A DNA stretch of 64,000 bases from Gnetum montanum (GCA_015680685.1 MNCI01004635.1:1-64000); one strand, 5' to 3'; shown: positions 36,188 through 50,014, counted from the first letter of the stretch. Translations and numbers: made by a program. Notes: generated from the sequence alone by a model not told the origin.

Positions 36188-37560
36188 CCTTTTACAGTTT
36201 TGGCTAGTCATTTGTCTGGAATACAAATTTTACCCATTTGATGTAATCTCTTTGTTTCCAATACCCCTTTCCTTGCTCATGTTCCTCTACAAACGTCATT
36301 CTCCTCGGTCAACCCTCCTACAGCAGTACCCATAAGACTTATCCAATCCATATCATTACCTATTTCATGACCACAAACTATACAATCCCATGTGCAGCCC
36401 TTAACAACTCCACAAGGCCTGTATCAAGCCTTCCAATTAATCCAAGACCTTACCAAGAAGCTACAAAAACTTAAAACTAGTATAACATAAATGGTCAAGG
36501 TCATGGACTTCTACTAGGATGTTTGAATTAGACCTACCATCCCCCAAATCACATTACTCATAAGTATGCTTATCACAAACTTTACCAAATACAATGGTGA
36601 AGGAGACCCTAATGCACATCTTATCACATTCCATTTTGAATGCCTCTTGTTGCAAGCTTAACCACACATGATACTATGTGTTTTACCTATGTCCTTGACA
36701 AGTAAAGCTTTGGACTAGTATAGAATGTTGCCAAGATAATTTATCTTCTCACTTAATGACTTAATTACCCAATTTGTTAATAGGTTCAAGTACAACTTAA
36801 AAACCAAATACAACATTAGGCCAATTCATGAAAGTGAAGTAAGGGCCACTTGAACATGTTCAAAGGTTTATTCAAAAATGGAATGCAACACTTAATGAGA
36901 GTTTAAAGCCCATCTCTAAGACTCACTTATGAGCCATTTTCAAGGATCTAGTCAAAAACTTCATTAAGTCAAAGCCTTATTACTTAGAACCCTAATCATT
37001 GAGGCAAGCCTTTTTGCAAATTAAGAACATTGAGAAGACTACTGAAGCGAGCAACAATTTGGCCTATGTGGCCTACAAAAAATGATACACTAGGAGGGAT
37101 AAGGATAAGACTAAATAAGTGTAAACAACCATGGCCACGGTAATAAAAGAGCCAAAATAGACAAAAGCACAAAAGTCTCTACCATGCAACAGATCTTTTG
37201 ACCCAGTTTAACCATCTACTTCACATGCTTCTAACTAGCCAAGGCCTAACTTTGAGTGCAAGGATAGGTCCAAATATACAAAGTTGCCCATAAAATTGTC
37301 TCAGCTCCTAGAAAAATTTCGTAAAGACAACCGTATTCAAAATAAGCAACTATCTAAGGAGGCTTATAAGAGACATGATCATCTTTGTGAGATAGCTAGA
37401 GACCTAATGGTGGTAACCAAAGATGATCCAAAACTACCAAAGTAGTTTAGGCTTAACAAGTTTTGCCATTATCATCAACTAGCTGGTCACAATACCAATT
37501 TTTACCCAGTATTGAAGGATGATCTTTAGAAGATGATCAATCATGGAGAGTTGGTGTTGA
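36188..37560 (+). pseudogene. Gag core of element E (broken)
   Basis: From about 36580 the plus strand reads TKYNGEGDPNAHLITFHFEC, the start of the Ty3/gypsy gag domain (YxGxGDPxxHLxxF). SKALD-stop-YRMLP follows (the stop sits where Trp is usual), then LITQFVNRFKYNLK. Further on is DPKLPK, then FCHYHQLAGHNTNFYPVLKD (about 37450-37530), the C-H-H-rich segment typical of this gag type. Stops are frequent. The wording differs from the gag of A, B, C and G, so E is a different lineage, closer to Tat-type elements. Confidence 0.75.
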
Positions 37561-38439
37561 ATGAATCCAACTCTCCAAACACCAACAATAACTCTTACAC
37601 CATAGTCTCATTCATAACATTCCATCTATCTAGTCTTCCTAGAGAACCATTTTTCATCAAGGTTCCACCTCATCCCCAAAATCTAAAGCCTAGAGCATGC
37701 TTCATTATACCAATACCACCACCCATGTCTCCTCAAGAGCCTTTTGTCATAGGTGCTCCATCCTCAGTGGTAACAACATCACAACCCAAACAAAATATTA
37801 CCAACCATTCTAAAGCTAGGAAACCATTTGTTATTCAGGTTTCTTCACCATCCACAAGCAAACTTATGATAACTTGTGAATAATGCTTACTCGTTGTGAC
37901 CAATACCTTAATAATGTCATCACCAAGTAACAAGAAATCACCACTGCAATGGCAAAAAAAAAATAGCTTGTCACCAAACCAATAAATAAGCCCACTGAAG
38001 GTAGCCACCAATAAAAGGCTTAGAAGCAAGTTGACCTACAAAAGCCTGTACCTCTACTTGTAAACTTTGTTGCACAAACTGCATCAACCAGTCAACCAAG
38101 AGAGCATCACAAACTAGGTATGTGAAAGGGGCTTAAGTAATATACACCGAGACATGAGCCAAAAATTCTAAGAAGAATAGGACAAATTAAGACTACCAAG
38201 GCTGAAAAATCACATGCTAAGGAAAATAATTTCCTTACAATAATGAAACAAGCCAAATGATCCCTAAAATAGAAGAATACATTATTGAATCTATACGACC
38301 TAGTCATAACTTCTCCTACTAATAGAGACACACTAGTTTAGATGTTAACTTCTATTCCTATGAATGAAGACATTCTTGCTAACAAAGAATCCATTCACTC
38401 TATCATTGAGCAAACTTAGCTTAGAGAAAATAAGCATCA

Positions 38440-38900
38440 ATCCATGCTCACATTTCATGATTGCAAAGTAAATATTAATCCACAAAATGGAGAAGTACTA
38501 TCTACTTCTCTTCTTATCACTATACATGTTGGTAGGTATAAGGTTCATTGTGTTTATGTGGATGATGGGGCAACAATCAATGTAACATCATTCACCATTG
38601 TTGAATGATTACACCTAACTAAAAACATACAAGATACTTCTACCTCTATGCTTAAGTCATTCAATGGGTCATGGGTAGCTGTATAGGGTTCTATCTCCTT
38701 AGACTTTGTAGCCAAGGAATAACTTCCCATCTCCACCAACTTCCTAGTGGTTGAAGAAATACCTGGCTTTAACTTGACCCTAGGAAGACCATGGCTAGCT
38801 AAGCTTCAAGTAGTCTCATCTCCCATACATTAAGAGATTTATTTACCATATAAGGATCGTGAAATTGTGATTCACAGGGATAACATATTTTTACCTTCTA
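38440..38900 (+). pseudogene. Aspartic protease of element E (broken)
   Basis: The readable frame contains YKVHCVYVDDGATINVTS, where DDGA stands for the usual DxGA active-site loop, then LVVEEIPGFNLTLGRPWLA, the retroelement protease C-terminal signature (ILGRPWL). HCVYVDDGA places the catalytic Asp. Stops lie on both sides. After about 39000 no RT motif appears before the 3' LTR. Confidence 0.75.
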
Positions 38901-38999
38901 TCAATAATGTCAACATTGAATGAGGATTAGAGGTGGAGTTTTAAGATGAAACTTCCTACACTCAAGTTGGGATCAACAACAACAACAACAATGCAACAT

Positions 39000-41395
39000 T
39001 ACTAACTCTACAACACTAAATGATCAACAAGAATGCCTTTCACTTGTTGTATTGAACAAGAGGAATGGTGAATATAGAATCATGTATAAGAAGTCCCTTG
39101 ATTTATCAGAGATTAGAAAAAAAGTTACAATCAACATCCAAACTATTCCTTTGTCAAGGACCATTTGTTTTCTTTTGTAACCCTATATCATGTTTCACTG
39201 TTCATTTTATTCTTGAATGCTCTTTTGAGATTATCCCATGCCTGGTAGAAAACCAAGACCATGGCTTGCCAGGGCCTAAAACTAGTCAATATGTGGCCTC
39301 TCCTTTCTTTTCTTATTTATACATCATGACCTATTTACTACATTGCAATGTTTACAACTTTTTTTACTTTAAGAGTTGTATCTCATTGTACCTTCTTTAT
39401 TTTATTACATCACATTACCAAATTTTATCCTGTAGCCATGTTCTTTTAATGTGTGGCCTAAATATGTTATTGGCATAAAACACAAAACATAAAACATAGA
39501 AAATACAAAATATAAAAAATAATTAAAAATTTGTGACCAAGAAGCAGTGTTAAACCAATTAAAATGCAACATCATTAGGCCAAACATAGCCAAGTAGGCC
39601 ATGACCATAGTCATGGTTACACAATGTAACAAAAATATAATCTTTAAATTCATGAGTATAGCAATTAGTTAATAGTCATAACTCTTAAGATTAATAGCCT
39701 ACCGTCATCATTACCAACAACAACTTAGATCAAACTATGTGAGAAGGAGGAGAAATGTTGCTAGAGCCATAATCTTCATTCACCAAAAGCTTGTAAACAA
39801 GCAAAACATTGAACCATTAGAACATGTATTAGCACTAAAACTAATAAAACATAAAAAAAAATTAACTTTGACAAGGAAAACCAAATTTTAAGCTAGCCAA
39901 AATTCATGAACATAACTACAAATTCCACTTAAACTGAAATAGAAAAACAAAAAATAAAATTTGACTAAGTTAGGCATTTTAACAAACACTTATCATGAAA
40001 ACTGAAAACCTCATGAAAATAAAAATTATATGAAACCATTGATCAAAATTGATAGCGCTAGGCTTGAGAAAAGCAAGATGCTTGAAATTATAGCCTTCCA
40101 AGGCTAGGAAAATTACCAATGCTGAGAATGTGGAACGTAGGATGTGAAAAACACAAGATTTTGGACTCTAGAAGCCCATACATTGCCATTCTTTCCATAA
40201 GAAAAAATTCAAAAGTCCTCAATACACTACCTTATCATGCCAAGGAGGATCATATGACACCCTTGCAAATCCCAAGCATTCACACATTGGCCATGAGACT
40301 AGGAAAAAATCCACCACCCAAACACTATCAACACAAACCAAAAAAAATTCCCAAACTCCACATTCTAAGCACAAATTAACCAATGCAAGTTCTAGGGTTG
40401 GAAAAAATGTAGAATTTTTTTAAAAAAAATTATGTTCAACCATAGATGTAGCAAACATGGCCATAACAACCTAGATTCATCAATAGCACTACACTTACAA
40501 GTGCAAAAAAAACCCAATTTTGCCAAAGACTGACCAAAAAAAACCCCAGTTTGCAGTCAATTAACCACAAAAAAATCATAAAAAGTTCTAAAAAATTCAA
40601 CCTTGGCCTAGAATCCTTCCACACTTCATTTTCCCTTCCAACACTACTAGATCTAGGATGTTGACCATATGTCGCCAAAACCCTACCAACACTACTAGTC
40701 TAGCCATAGAAAAAACTACAAATGTTAGAGAATAAGCTTGTAGCCAATTGCTATATACTAGGCAAAGAAAAAACCCAAGTCTTTTTCAAAATTTTTTTTT
40801 TAAATCCAATTTCACCTCTAGGATGGCCAAAAAGCTTCAACCAACAATTCTATGCAGTTGAAACCTAGAAATCTCATCACATATAAGCTAGAAAAAACAT
40901 CAAAATTTCATAAAAATAGACAAAACTAGGACATCAACACTACAAGTGTTTGGAAAAAAAAAATCCAAATCTTCACTAAAAATTCCAAAAATCCCAAATT
41001 CATCCCCAAGACAATTGGAAAACCTAAAGCGTGGATTTGATGTAATTGAAATGCAAAATATTCATTGAAACATGCCTAGAAGTGGGAAAACATTTTCACA
41101 ATTTGGCCAAAAACCAAAGAAAATAATGAAAAACTGGTATATGGTAGTTATTGACAAAGATCCTTCACCTGTAGATGGATTTTGAAGCCTTGATATGGGA
41201 TTTTAGCTTGTCGAGCCATTCTTATTCACCATGGTTACTATATTCAAATAGTTTCACCTTCGAGTGTTGCAAAGAGAAGCTTAAAATCCCTAGGCTTACT
41301 CCAACACTCTATGCACATGAAGTAGAAGAAGCCAAGATTAGCTTGAATATGCTATGCAAATGAGTTTACAATCCCAAGTCTAACCCTCACATGCA
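39000..41395 (+). other. E 3' region, no gene recognised
   Basis: A 137-codon frame at 39065-39478 and smaller ones have no motif I recognise. The strand is A-rich from 39800 with many AAAAAA runs. RT, RNase H and integrase blocks expected here are absent. Confidence 0.5.
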
Positions 41396-42020
41396 AGGGA
41401 AATTCAGTGTGAAATTAGCTTCATATGCTAGTGTTTAGTGCAAAAATCTTCTTTCCAACCCCCACACGCTGAATATTTTCCCATACATGCTAAGAACTAT
41501 CCTTCACACATTGTGGATAGGAAATTAAAAATAAAATTAGATCCATACATTAGCTTCTAGTATAAAATTTAATTTTTCTAATCCATACATGATAAACATG
41601 ATCAATTTTGATGGTGAGTGGGCCCCACGAAGCATGGCCAGAGTACCTAGGGTTCCATACATTGTCTCATATGCTAGGGAGGGGAAATAGGGGTGGAAAT
41701 TAAGTTCATACACTAGTTTTGATAAAGATTTTAAATTTCCAAGACTCACACATTATCAATATAGTTAATTTTGGCAATAGGTTGGTCTTACAAACCATGA
41801 GTAAAAATATTGTGGGTTCCACACACGGGGGATGGGAAATTAGCTACAAAATTAATCTCATACACTAACATATCTTATCAAATTAATTTTTCTTACCCCA
41901 CACATTATCCATCTAGTCCCATACATTACCTAGTGGGCCCCACAAAACCTTAGAAAAATTACCAAGGCTTTCACACACTGTGGGTCAAAAATTGACTAGG
42001 AAATTAACCTCATATGTTGC
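41395..42020 (+). repeat. Degenerate tandem repeat array in the 3' region of E
   Basis: About five diverged units spaced 110-175 bp (near 41405, 41520, 41693, 41834 and 41994). Each carries GGAAATTA..., a CTCATACACTA-like or CATACATTAG block, and often GTGGGCCCCAC or CACACATT. Confidence 0.6.
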
Positions 42021-42129
42021 TAGACTAGGTCTCATATGTTGTGTACACATCCCAATATGGTCACATGCTATCCCATTGCCTCCCATATGCTGGGAATGGG
42101 AATTTTTAGCTTTTTGCAACTTATTTGAC

Positions 42130-42430
42130 CTAAAACCCTATTATTTTATTCATTTATAGCCTATTTTTATCAAATTATAGCCTATTTTGACCACATGGTA
42201 ATCCAAATAAAAAATTATTCTTATTTAATATTATTTTTGACCTTATTCAACCTTTTTTGACCTCATTTTATCTTATTTTTACATCATATGAACCTTATTT
42301 TACCTTGGTTTTCCTAATTTCACCTTGTTTTGTCTTGTTGTAACCTTATTTTGCCTTGTTTTACTTTATTTTGACCCTATTTTGCTTTATTTTGATCTGT
42401 CATTATGTTATTTTGCATTATTTTAATTTG
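42130..42430 (+). repeat. Short-unit TTATTTTGACC-like repeat run
   Basis: Roughly twenty degenerate copies of a 10-16-bp unit (TATTTTGACCTTA, TTGTTTTACC, CTTATTTTGCC). Pyrimidine-rich on this strand. Confidence 0.6.
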
Positions 42431-43916
42431 CTTAACAAAACTATATTATACAAATGCCACTTTACATGCTTATGTTAACATGCAGGATTAAGCTAGGAAG
42501 ATGAGAAAGCAATTTGACTAGTCTTTGGGCTTATGTAGCCCCTTTTGGTGATGTTGATTGACTAATACACCTCAAGTGCTTAAGCCTTAAGCTTGTAGGC
42601 CTTTTTAACATATAGCCTTAATGCTTTAGAATGGCCTAACTGCCCTTGACCTTGAGCTTAGAAACATCATAGAGGATTCCTTGGTCGAATTCCACACTTC
42701 AATCCACAATGGTGAAGAGAACAACCTAAAACCAAGTTCCTCACAAGAACCTTAGATTATCCAAGACATCATCAAACCCTTGTAATGCAACCTAAAAGCC
42801 TTCACATGGCCTTAATTATATCTAACATGGGCATGTTTACTTTCATTGTTATTGGCCTTTGTTTGTAGACTTGAATGAATGCTTGGCATCGATGGACCTC
42901 ATAGCCTTTGACAAGCAAGCCTACATGACCTCCTATCTCTTTGACATCTCAAAGCATTGCAAACTTTGTTTAAACCTGCATAGAAAGATACATAGTTCAT
43001 ATGTTTTATTGATTGTATCTCATGATGGCCAATATTTGCTTGTAATTACATGTATCTCTTGTAATCGCATGTATTCTTTGACTTGTTTGTTTATTCTCTT
43101 GGAGTTGTATTTGCATGATGAGCCTAAGATCATTGTCAAGATGTGATTCATTGTAGTGGTGAGTTACTATGTGACCTCAATACATGTGATTCGATTAGCT
43201 AGTTTTACCTTGCCAACAATGCTTACCTCACATCATCTTCATTATCCATCCTGAGCCATAACCCCATAACCAAATTTTAGCCTTCCTTACTATGTTAACA
43301 ATGAAAACTAATGTGTGACATTCATGCACCATGACCATGTGACATCTTCTTCTACATGCCCTACCAATCAGTTCATTGAATCAAGCACACTTCGTTTGGC
43401 AAGAAAATGAAATTTGGCCTTGGCAATGAAACCCAAAGAAGGTTTCACTCCCACAAAAAAAAAAATGGAGAGATGCTAAGAAAGCCAAGAGGCCAAAATA
43501 GCATAACAAGTAACAAATGGCTTAAAAACAATGATGATGAAAATGAGCCAAGTGACCAAAGTAGCTAATACCAAAGCACTAGTTTATCGAAATCCAAGTA
43601 CAAGTAGCCAATCAATATCAAGCACAAAGCATGAAGACTTTGACAGTCATTGAGCACATCACTCTACAATGATCATGATGTCAAAATATTTGGAATTTTT
43701 TGTTAATCCATGTTATCATTCTTCAATAACCAATGTAGCCATTATTTCATCCCATTGTGACCTTATGTCATCATTATGAGCACTCCTTAGCATGATTCAA
43801 TGGCTACGGAATCCAATGTGGAAAGGAAGCATTGGTGACGAATTTGTGACAATGTTTCACATTCTTTATTGATGTCTTTTGAGTCAATCCTCAAAACATC
43901 AACAAAGAGAGGCCAA

Positions 43917-44993
43917 TGAAACACCTCAAGGAAAATTTATGTTTTGCACAAGGAAGCCTGGTAACCAACTTTTGTCATGTAATTTGATTGGATTCAAGTG
44001 AAAATATAAATGTCTTGATTTCCCTTTAAAAATGTTACCTTGTGACCTTGTTTTAGCTAAATTCTAGATCAATTTAACATGTGAAATAAAATTCATGGCC
44101 TACAAGCTATGAATTTTATTATGCCAACGTATAGGAGCTAAAAGTTTTAAAACACTTTCAAGTTTAGCATCAAAAGTTAAAATTTTTGGTGGCTCATATG
44201 CTGCAGTTTTAGACCATGAAAATGGCCAAAAATGTTGGCATTCCCAAGAAAATTAGTCAAAAACGTTGGTGGTTATACGCTATAGTTTTGGGCCATGAAA
44301 ATGGTCCAAAAACACTATGTAATTGTCTAGAAAGCTTATTAAAATGTAACTGACACAAGAGCAGTGAACAACAAATTCAAAGCCTTTTTAATCCAAATTC
44401 AACACCATTTTGAGAACTTTTTGATAGATCTTTTTAACATACACTAGATATTTTCTTGGTAAAAAGAGAGACCTATTTCAGAAAAGAGAAAAGAATCAGT
44501 TGTAGATTATGCATCCTTTTATAGCCTTTTTTCAACACAGATCACTAAGAATAGAAAGAACATATCATAATAGTTACTACAGAGTAGATCAATTGAGAGA
44601 CAAGTGTAGATTCAAGTGTAGAACACATCCTACATCCTGCACCAAATATTAAATAAATATTTTCTATATTCTTAGGCTTTTGAACCCAATAAGTTGTACT
44701 CTTTAAACCTCTATTTTTTTAATTTTTTATAACATTTAATATAAAGTTTGTAGTTTTTGTTTTTGTCACATCATTTTCCTCTCTCTTTGTTCTTAGTCCA
44801 ATGCTTAATCACTATTTCACACATTACAGTTCATTTTCATTTATATCACTCAATAATAGCTTTCTAAGTCCTTAGGTGATTAGGAAGACTAGCTAAGCAC
44901 CCCAAATCCTTTCAAGGCCCATGGATCCTAGGGTTAAAATTGTTTCGTATAAGTTATTTTGGTTTTCCAGCATCAATTTTTTCTATTGTTACA
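43917..44993 (+). repeat. 3' LTR of element E
   Basis: 1077 bp, TGAAACACC to TTGTTACA, preceded by ACAAAGAGAGGCCAA (polypurine tract) and followed by ATGAT. Confidence 0.85.
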
Positions 44994-45399
44994 ATGATGA
45001 TGAAGTACAATAAACTTAATATACATTTCTATAATAAATGAAGACTAAGAGCCACTATTTTTATTTAACTCAACATTTTAAAAAATAAAAATAAAAAAGC
45101 AACAAGTTCATCGAATTTTTGAAAATTTATCTTACCTTCTCTTTCTAGAAGTAGAAGTAGTTGAAGTAAAGATAAGTACCAAAATGTTTAAATTAAAATA
45201 TGTTATCATCAATAGGAAACCTAGGAGGCAAATCATTATAATACACAAATCTATATAGTCCTACTCAAAAGGAATTTGTAGAAATGGCTAAATAATGAAA
45301 AAAGATTAACGCAACTTGTAAATAGGATTTTCTAACATACTTAAATGCTAAAAACGTAGCAGTTATTGCAACTAAGCAATATTCCAAAAATTATTCAAA

Positions 45400-48300
45400 A
45401 ACATGTAGGTCCTTTAAGGTATGAATTTCTTAACATTGATGGTGGAATTGCAGATAAAGTTATCTCTTTTAATAATATTAGCTTCTTTAATAGCTTTGAT
45501 ATTCTTGGTTTTGTTTAAACTTGGGAACATGTTGGTTCTATAGATTTTGTAGTTCCTAGATTTATTAAATTTGTTGTATGAAATACAAGTGTAGGGCAAA
45601 GAGGTAGATTTTTTAGGGGAATTTTAGTGTAAGAGAGGAAATCTTTTGAAAAGTGTGTGCTTTTAAAAAAATTGATGATCATAAATAATATGTTTGGTTA
45701 AAAAGCTTTATGTAAGCATGATTGTGCTTTCCTTATCATATGCTATTTTAATCCTAGAGGTGCTATATTTTCTGATCCTATAGAGTTATCTCATGATCAT
45801 TCTTTTCAATTCTTAGGTAGAAATATTATAAAATTTGCAACAAAATGCTTAGTATTTATTTATAGAGATTTTAATTCAAGGATAAGTTCATATAAAACAA
45901 AAATCATTTAGTGGAAACATAATGTTGCCAGTTTAGACATTGTTGAAGATCATAACTAGATTCGACATTCTAATTATGGCACTATTAATAAGATGGATTG
46001 ACAAAAAAAATTTATCTTTTGATTTGCAATGGACTTGTTAGATTTCCTCAATCTTCATCACTTACTTTCATAGGACCTAAAGGTAACTCTTGCATTGATT
46101 TACTTTTATGTTTTAATGAAGATATTGATTTTATTATGGAGTTGATAGATGAAGAAGATTTAGTGGAGTCTTGCCATCATCATTTTGAGTTTTTATTGCA
46201 AATTTTAATTGTTTCTCAAAAAACAAAAAATAAGAATAGAAAAAAAATGTTAATACAGACTCACCCCAATTATCAAGAGAAAATATATGAATGTAGTACA
46301 TAACAAATGAGCTCTTTAAAGATAACATAAGAAGCTTAAAAAAATTTTCTTATAGTAATTAAGTAAGTTGTGCATTCACAACAATAAGGTGCTTAGAAGA
46401 TACGGTTTAAAAAGGATTGCATGTAGGCTAGGAAAAATATTAAGAATGCAAATAAGAGTCATAGACAAAGTTTAGTTAAGACATATAAATGCTTGGTTAG
46501 AACCAAGAGAAAGAAATTTATTTTGCTTACACCATTAAAAAGGAACTTAGATATTTTTGACAATGTTTTTGTCATAAAGCCTTTTCATCATTTACTTTCT
46601 TTTTAAGATATTTGCTCATTTTACAATTAGCTATTTACAAGACAAGATGATAATTCTACTAATATTGTATAGTAAGCACTTCTTCAATTTTCCCTTGGAA
46701 TTCATAGAGGGTATTAAAAAGTCAGAATATAGAAAAGCTATAGATTTAGATGGTTTACATGTAAAATTATTAAAGTGGGCAGGATCTACTATTCATAGAG
46801 AAATTTGGTACAAATTAAATTTAGCAATGGAGCAAGGATTAAATCAACATTGGAAATTTAGTAAAACTATCTTGTTATATAAAAAGGAGGATCAAAATAA
46901 TTCAAATAATTATCAAATGATGATTGTGAGTAATATTTTTGCTAAGTTATTAGGCACTTTGCTATAAAAGAGAATTAATTCTTTGGTTGAAGGTAACTAG
47001 GTTAAGGCAAAATGTTAAGTAGGTTTTGGATAAAATCACTCTACTATTAATCACTTAGTTACTCTTCGACATTACATGGAGTTCGCAAAAAAGCCAAATA
47101 AACAAGTTTTTATTTGTTTTATTGATTTTGTAAAAGCATATGATTTAATGATCTATATAAAACTATGATTGTGCTTGCATAAAATTAGCCTTCCTTCAGA
47201 TTTTATTGTAGCAACTTAAAGATTGTATGAGGAAATGATTATTAAAATTATAGATAGCAAGTTAGAGAAAAAAATTTAATTCTAGAGTAAAATTAGAGTT
47301 AAGCAAGATTGTCCACTTTCTCCAACTCTCTTTGGTACCTTTATTAATGAAATGCAAGAATGATTATGCAATGGGCAAGATAATCATGCTATCACAATTA
47401 TATCCCAAGCAGTGAATCTTCTTTTATATGCAGATGATGTTGCCTTAATCTCCACTACTACAAAAGGTATGCATAATATGTTACAAATTTTATTAAATTA
47501 TTGTCATTTATCTGGTCTTCAACTGAATGTAGATAAAACCAAATTGATGATATGGGATATAAGAAATAGCTGTTATAACTTTCATTTTGGTGATACCAAT
47601 GTGCAAATAGTAGATTATTTTAACTATTTGGGTCTCATTTATATGAACAATTTCATGTGGAGGAAGTACATCAAAGAAAAAATAGCAAGAGTTTTCAAGG
47701 CTCTATATGCTTTCAAAAATAGGTTTAAGAATTTAGGCCTTTAGGCTTGGAAGGTCAGAAAATAGATTTTTCATACTATCATATATCCTACTATATTATA
47801 TGGATTTGTTGTTTGGAGACTTAGGACTTAGTGTTAAACTTTGAAAAGATATTGAAAGAGTGCAAAAAAAATTTCTTCTAGATGAGTTAAAGGTAAAGAT
47901 GCCAACACCTTACTCAATGTTATTATGTGAATGTGATTTATTACCTTTAGAAGTAGAAGACTTATGCCAGTTTATTACATACATTCATAGCTTGCATATC
48001 TCAAGGCAAGACAAATTCTCTAAAGAAATTCTTGAGGATTCGCAAGACTAAGGTTGGTATTTTCAAGGAATCCAATGATTGAGAAAATGAAATATCTCTT
48101 GGAAGGACAAGCAACAAAATCCTAAGCATATTTTCCAACTAGTCAAGTAAAAGGTTTTAACACAAATGTGGACTAATGTGAAAGGCAAGAGGCAATTTTA
48201 CTTATGTCATAGTAAATCTAATAAACTAAATGTAGAAGCTCCATATCTCTCAACTACTATTTCCAGCAAGTATCAAAATGCTATCAGCAAGCTTCCCTTA

Positions 48301-48599
48301 AGTTGTCATCATCTTAGAATTGAAAATGAAAGATGGATTCAACTCCCTTATGAAGAGCACATTTGTAGGTTGTGCAAATCAAGAGCCCTTGAAGATGAGT
48401 TACATGTATTTCTTTCTTGTGCTATGATTACCCATTTGAGATAGTGTTATAATGTTATTGAAAAAGGCTTGTACGATTTTTTTATGCCCCTATTGGTGCT
48501 TGGTTAATTTGTAGAGTTAATCTTTATTTTTCATGAAAATGTAATATCTATCCAATAGATCCTATGGGTCTTCAAATGTAATAAAGCTTCAAAAAAACA
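45400..48599 (+). mobile_element. Non-LTR retrotransposon (LINE), broken
   Basis: Three domains are readable in order. The AP-like endonuclease is at about 45440-46220 (VYRDFNSR-like at about 45870, then LVRFPQSSSLTF and CIDLLL). Reverse transcriptase is at about 46690-47750 (ICFIDFVKAYDL, VKQDCPLSPTLFGTF, the catalytic LLYADDVALIST, GLQLNVDKTKLMIW). A C-terminal zinc-knuckle-like CRLCKSRALEDELHVFLSC is at 48361-48420. The element ends near AATAAAGCTTCAAAAAAAC, a poly(A)-like tail at about 48599. Stops break all frames. The clade is uncertain; the wording is unlike the L1 relic at 10450-11560. Confidence 0.85.
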
Positions 48600-49830
48600 T
48601 TCTAGGATCTGGATAGTTAATATGTGATTCCATGAATCTACTGAATTTAGCATCTCAAACTCTTGGTTGACAAATAATATACATCATTGTAAGCCTACGC
48701 ATAATCTCATTATGATTTTTCTTAATAAGAAGGTGTGAAAACACAACTACTAGGGAACCTCCTAAGTTGTGCCTTGTCATTATAAGCTTTGCATTTTTGT
48801 GGGTTGTAAACAACTTCTAAAGCTCTTGCACAAGTGTGTAATATGCTAAGGGCTTTCCATCTCAATTTTCTAAATCTTGGTCTACATTTTTTCATCAAAT
48901 CCACCTTATGTGATTTGTCATTTCCAATGATTCCATGAATCCTAATTGAAGCTTGCCTACTTTTGGTATTTTATATAAAGACAAATCAAAATTTATTTTC
49001 CAATCATTTGCTTTGAACATGCTTATGCCTCTAAAGGCCATAAACACTATTCTTGCATTCATTTCTCTATCATAGAATATGAAGCATGATGTGCAGGTTT
49101 TAGCCTAGCATGCTATCCATAAATGAAGTGCAAGAATAAAACCAGAAGCATGAATGAAAAGAAGTGAACCAAAAAATTTTGCATTTGTAGAGATTATTTT
49201 TCAAGCATAAATAGATACTCTCAAATTTTGCATACCAACCCAAAAGTTAAAATAATTCAAAAAGTCTATTTGGAGAGCATAACTCACAATTTGATAGATA
49301 TTCCTGCTATAATCACACACTTTTGTGAATCACACCACGAATGGAATTTTTTTGAATAAAAACTCTTGTATAGTAAGTTGAATGAAGCTTTTCTATTTTA
49401 ACTCATGCTTTATTTAAGAGAGGGTTTCTAGGTTCATGTCCATCATTATTAATCTATGCTTTTGTTGCATGCTAATCGATGGGAATTCAAGCCACTATCT
49501 CATGTTAAAAGGTTGTACCATTCAATAGCTAGGGAAAAACAAAAATAAACATAGTCTAAGATTAACAGTATATTGTGATGAAGTTTTGTTAAGAGATAAT
49601 TTGAATGTCCTTGTCACTTCTGTCTAGGATTTATCAAATAGAAAATTATTTAATAACTTGCAATTACCACTATTTCATCCTTTTGTACATACCAATATTG
49701 CATTGGATTTCTTTTGTGTTAAGACTGAAAAGGAAACTTATATATATAATTTTTACTCATTTCCTTTTTTAGAGTAGGTTTTATGCATGGCACAATGAAA
49801 AAGAACGCAAATTTAAATTTCAAAAGAACT
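48600..49830. other. Intergenic AT-rich, no gene recognised
   Basis: Only short frames (for example 48722-48904 minus) with no recognisable motif. No LTR or tail signature. Confidence 0.5.
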
Positions 49831-49839
49831 ATATGAGAA

Positions 49840-50014
49840 ATATATTGGAATTCATTCATTATAATAAGAAAAGATGAAGCTTGGAAGTATGTTGAATGTA
49901 ACTTTGAGATCATAACTTCAAAAGGGCATATTGTTATGCATTCACTTTGTAAGCATTAATGTCTTGGAGTAATTCATCGATTTAAATAAAATTTAGCAAA
50001 GGTTCCATGTAGAG
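49840..50014 (+). pseudogene. hAT transposase, N-terminal BED zinc finger (first part)
   Basis: The frame reads KDEAWKYVECN, then CKH-stop-CLGVIHRFK-stop-NLAKVPCR. This follows the BED-finger pattern D-x-AWKY...CxxC...GGxxRFKxHLA of plant hAT transposases; the second Cys-containing region is damaged. It breaks off at about 50014, where LTR element H begins, and resumes at 56078. The domain would bind transposon end DNA. Confidence 0.7.

Larger units (their letters stand above)
26734..44993 (+). mobile_element. Element E: 18.3-kb Ty3/gypsy element with nested insertions
   Basis: Two direct repeats of 1060 and 1077 bp (26734-27793, 43917-44993) begin TGAAACACC and end TTACA. The flanks are ATGAT on both sides (26729-26733 and 44994-44998), an exact 5-bp target-site duplication. 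A purine tract AAAGAGAGG precedes the 3' LTR. Gag and protease relics on the plus strand lie at about 28525-38900. No RT or integrase was found, so pol was lost or E was always non-autonomous. About 7.2 kb of E (28696-35899) is later insertions D and C. The first 140 LTR bases differ at roughly 20 positions by eye, so it is old. Confidence 0.88.

Noticed and set aside
42859-43146. 95-codon frame as a membrane-protein gene
   Set aside because: It is hydrophobic by AT-rich composition, without a motif, and lies in the non-coding 3' part of element E.
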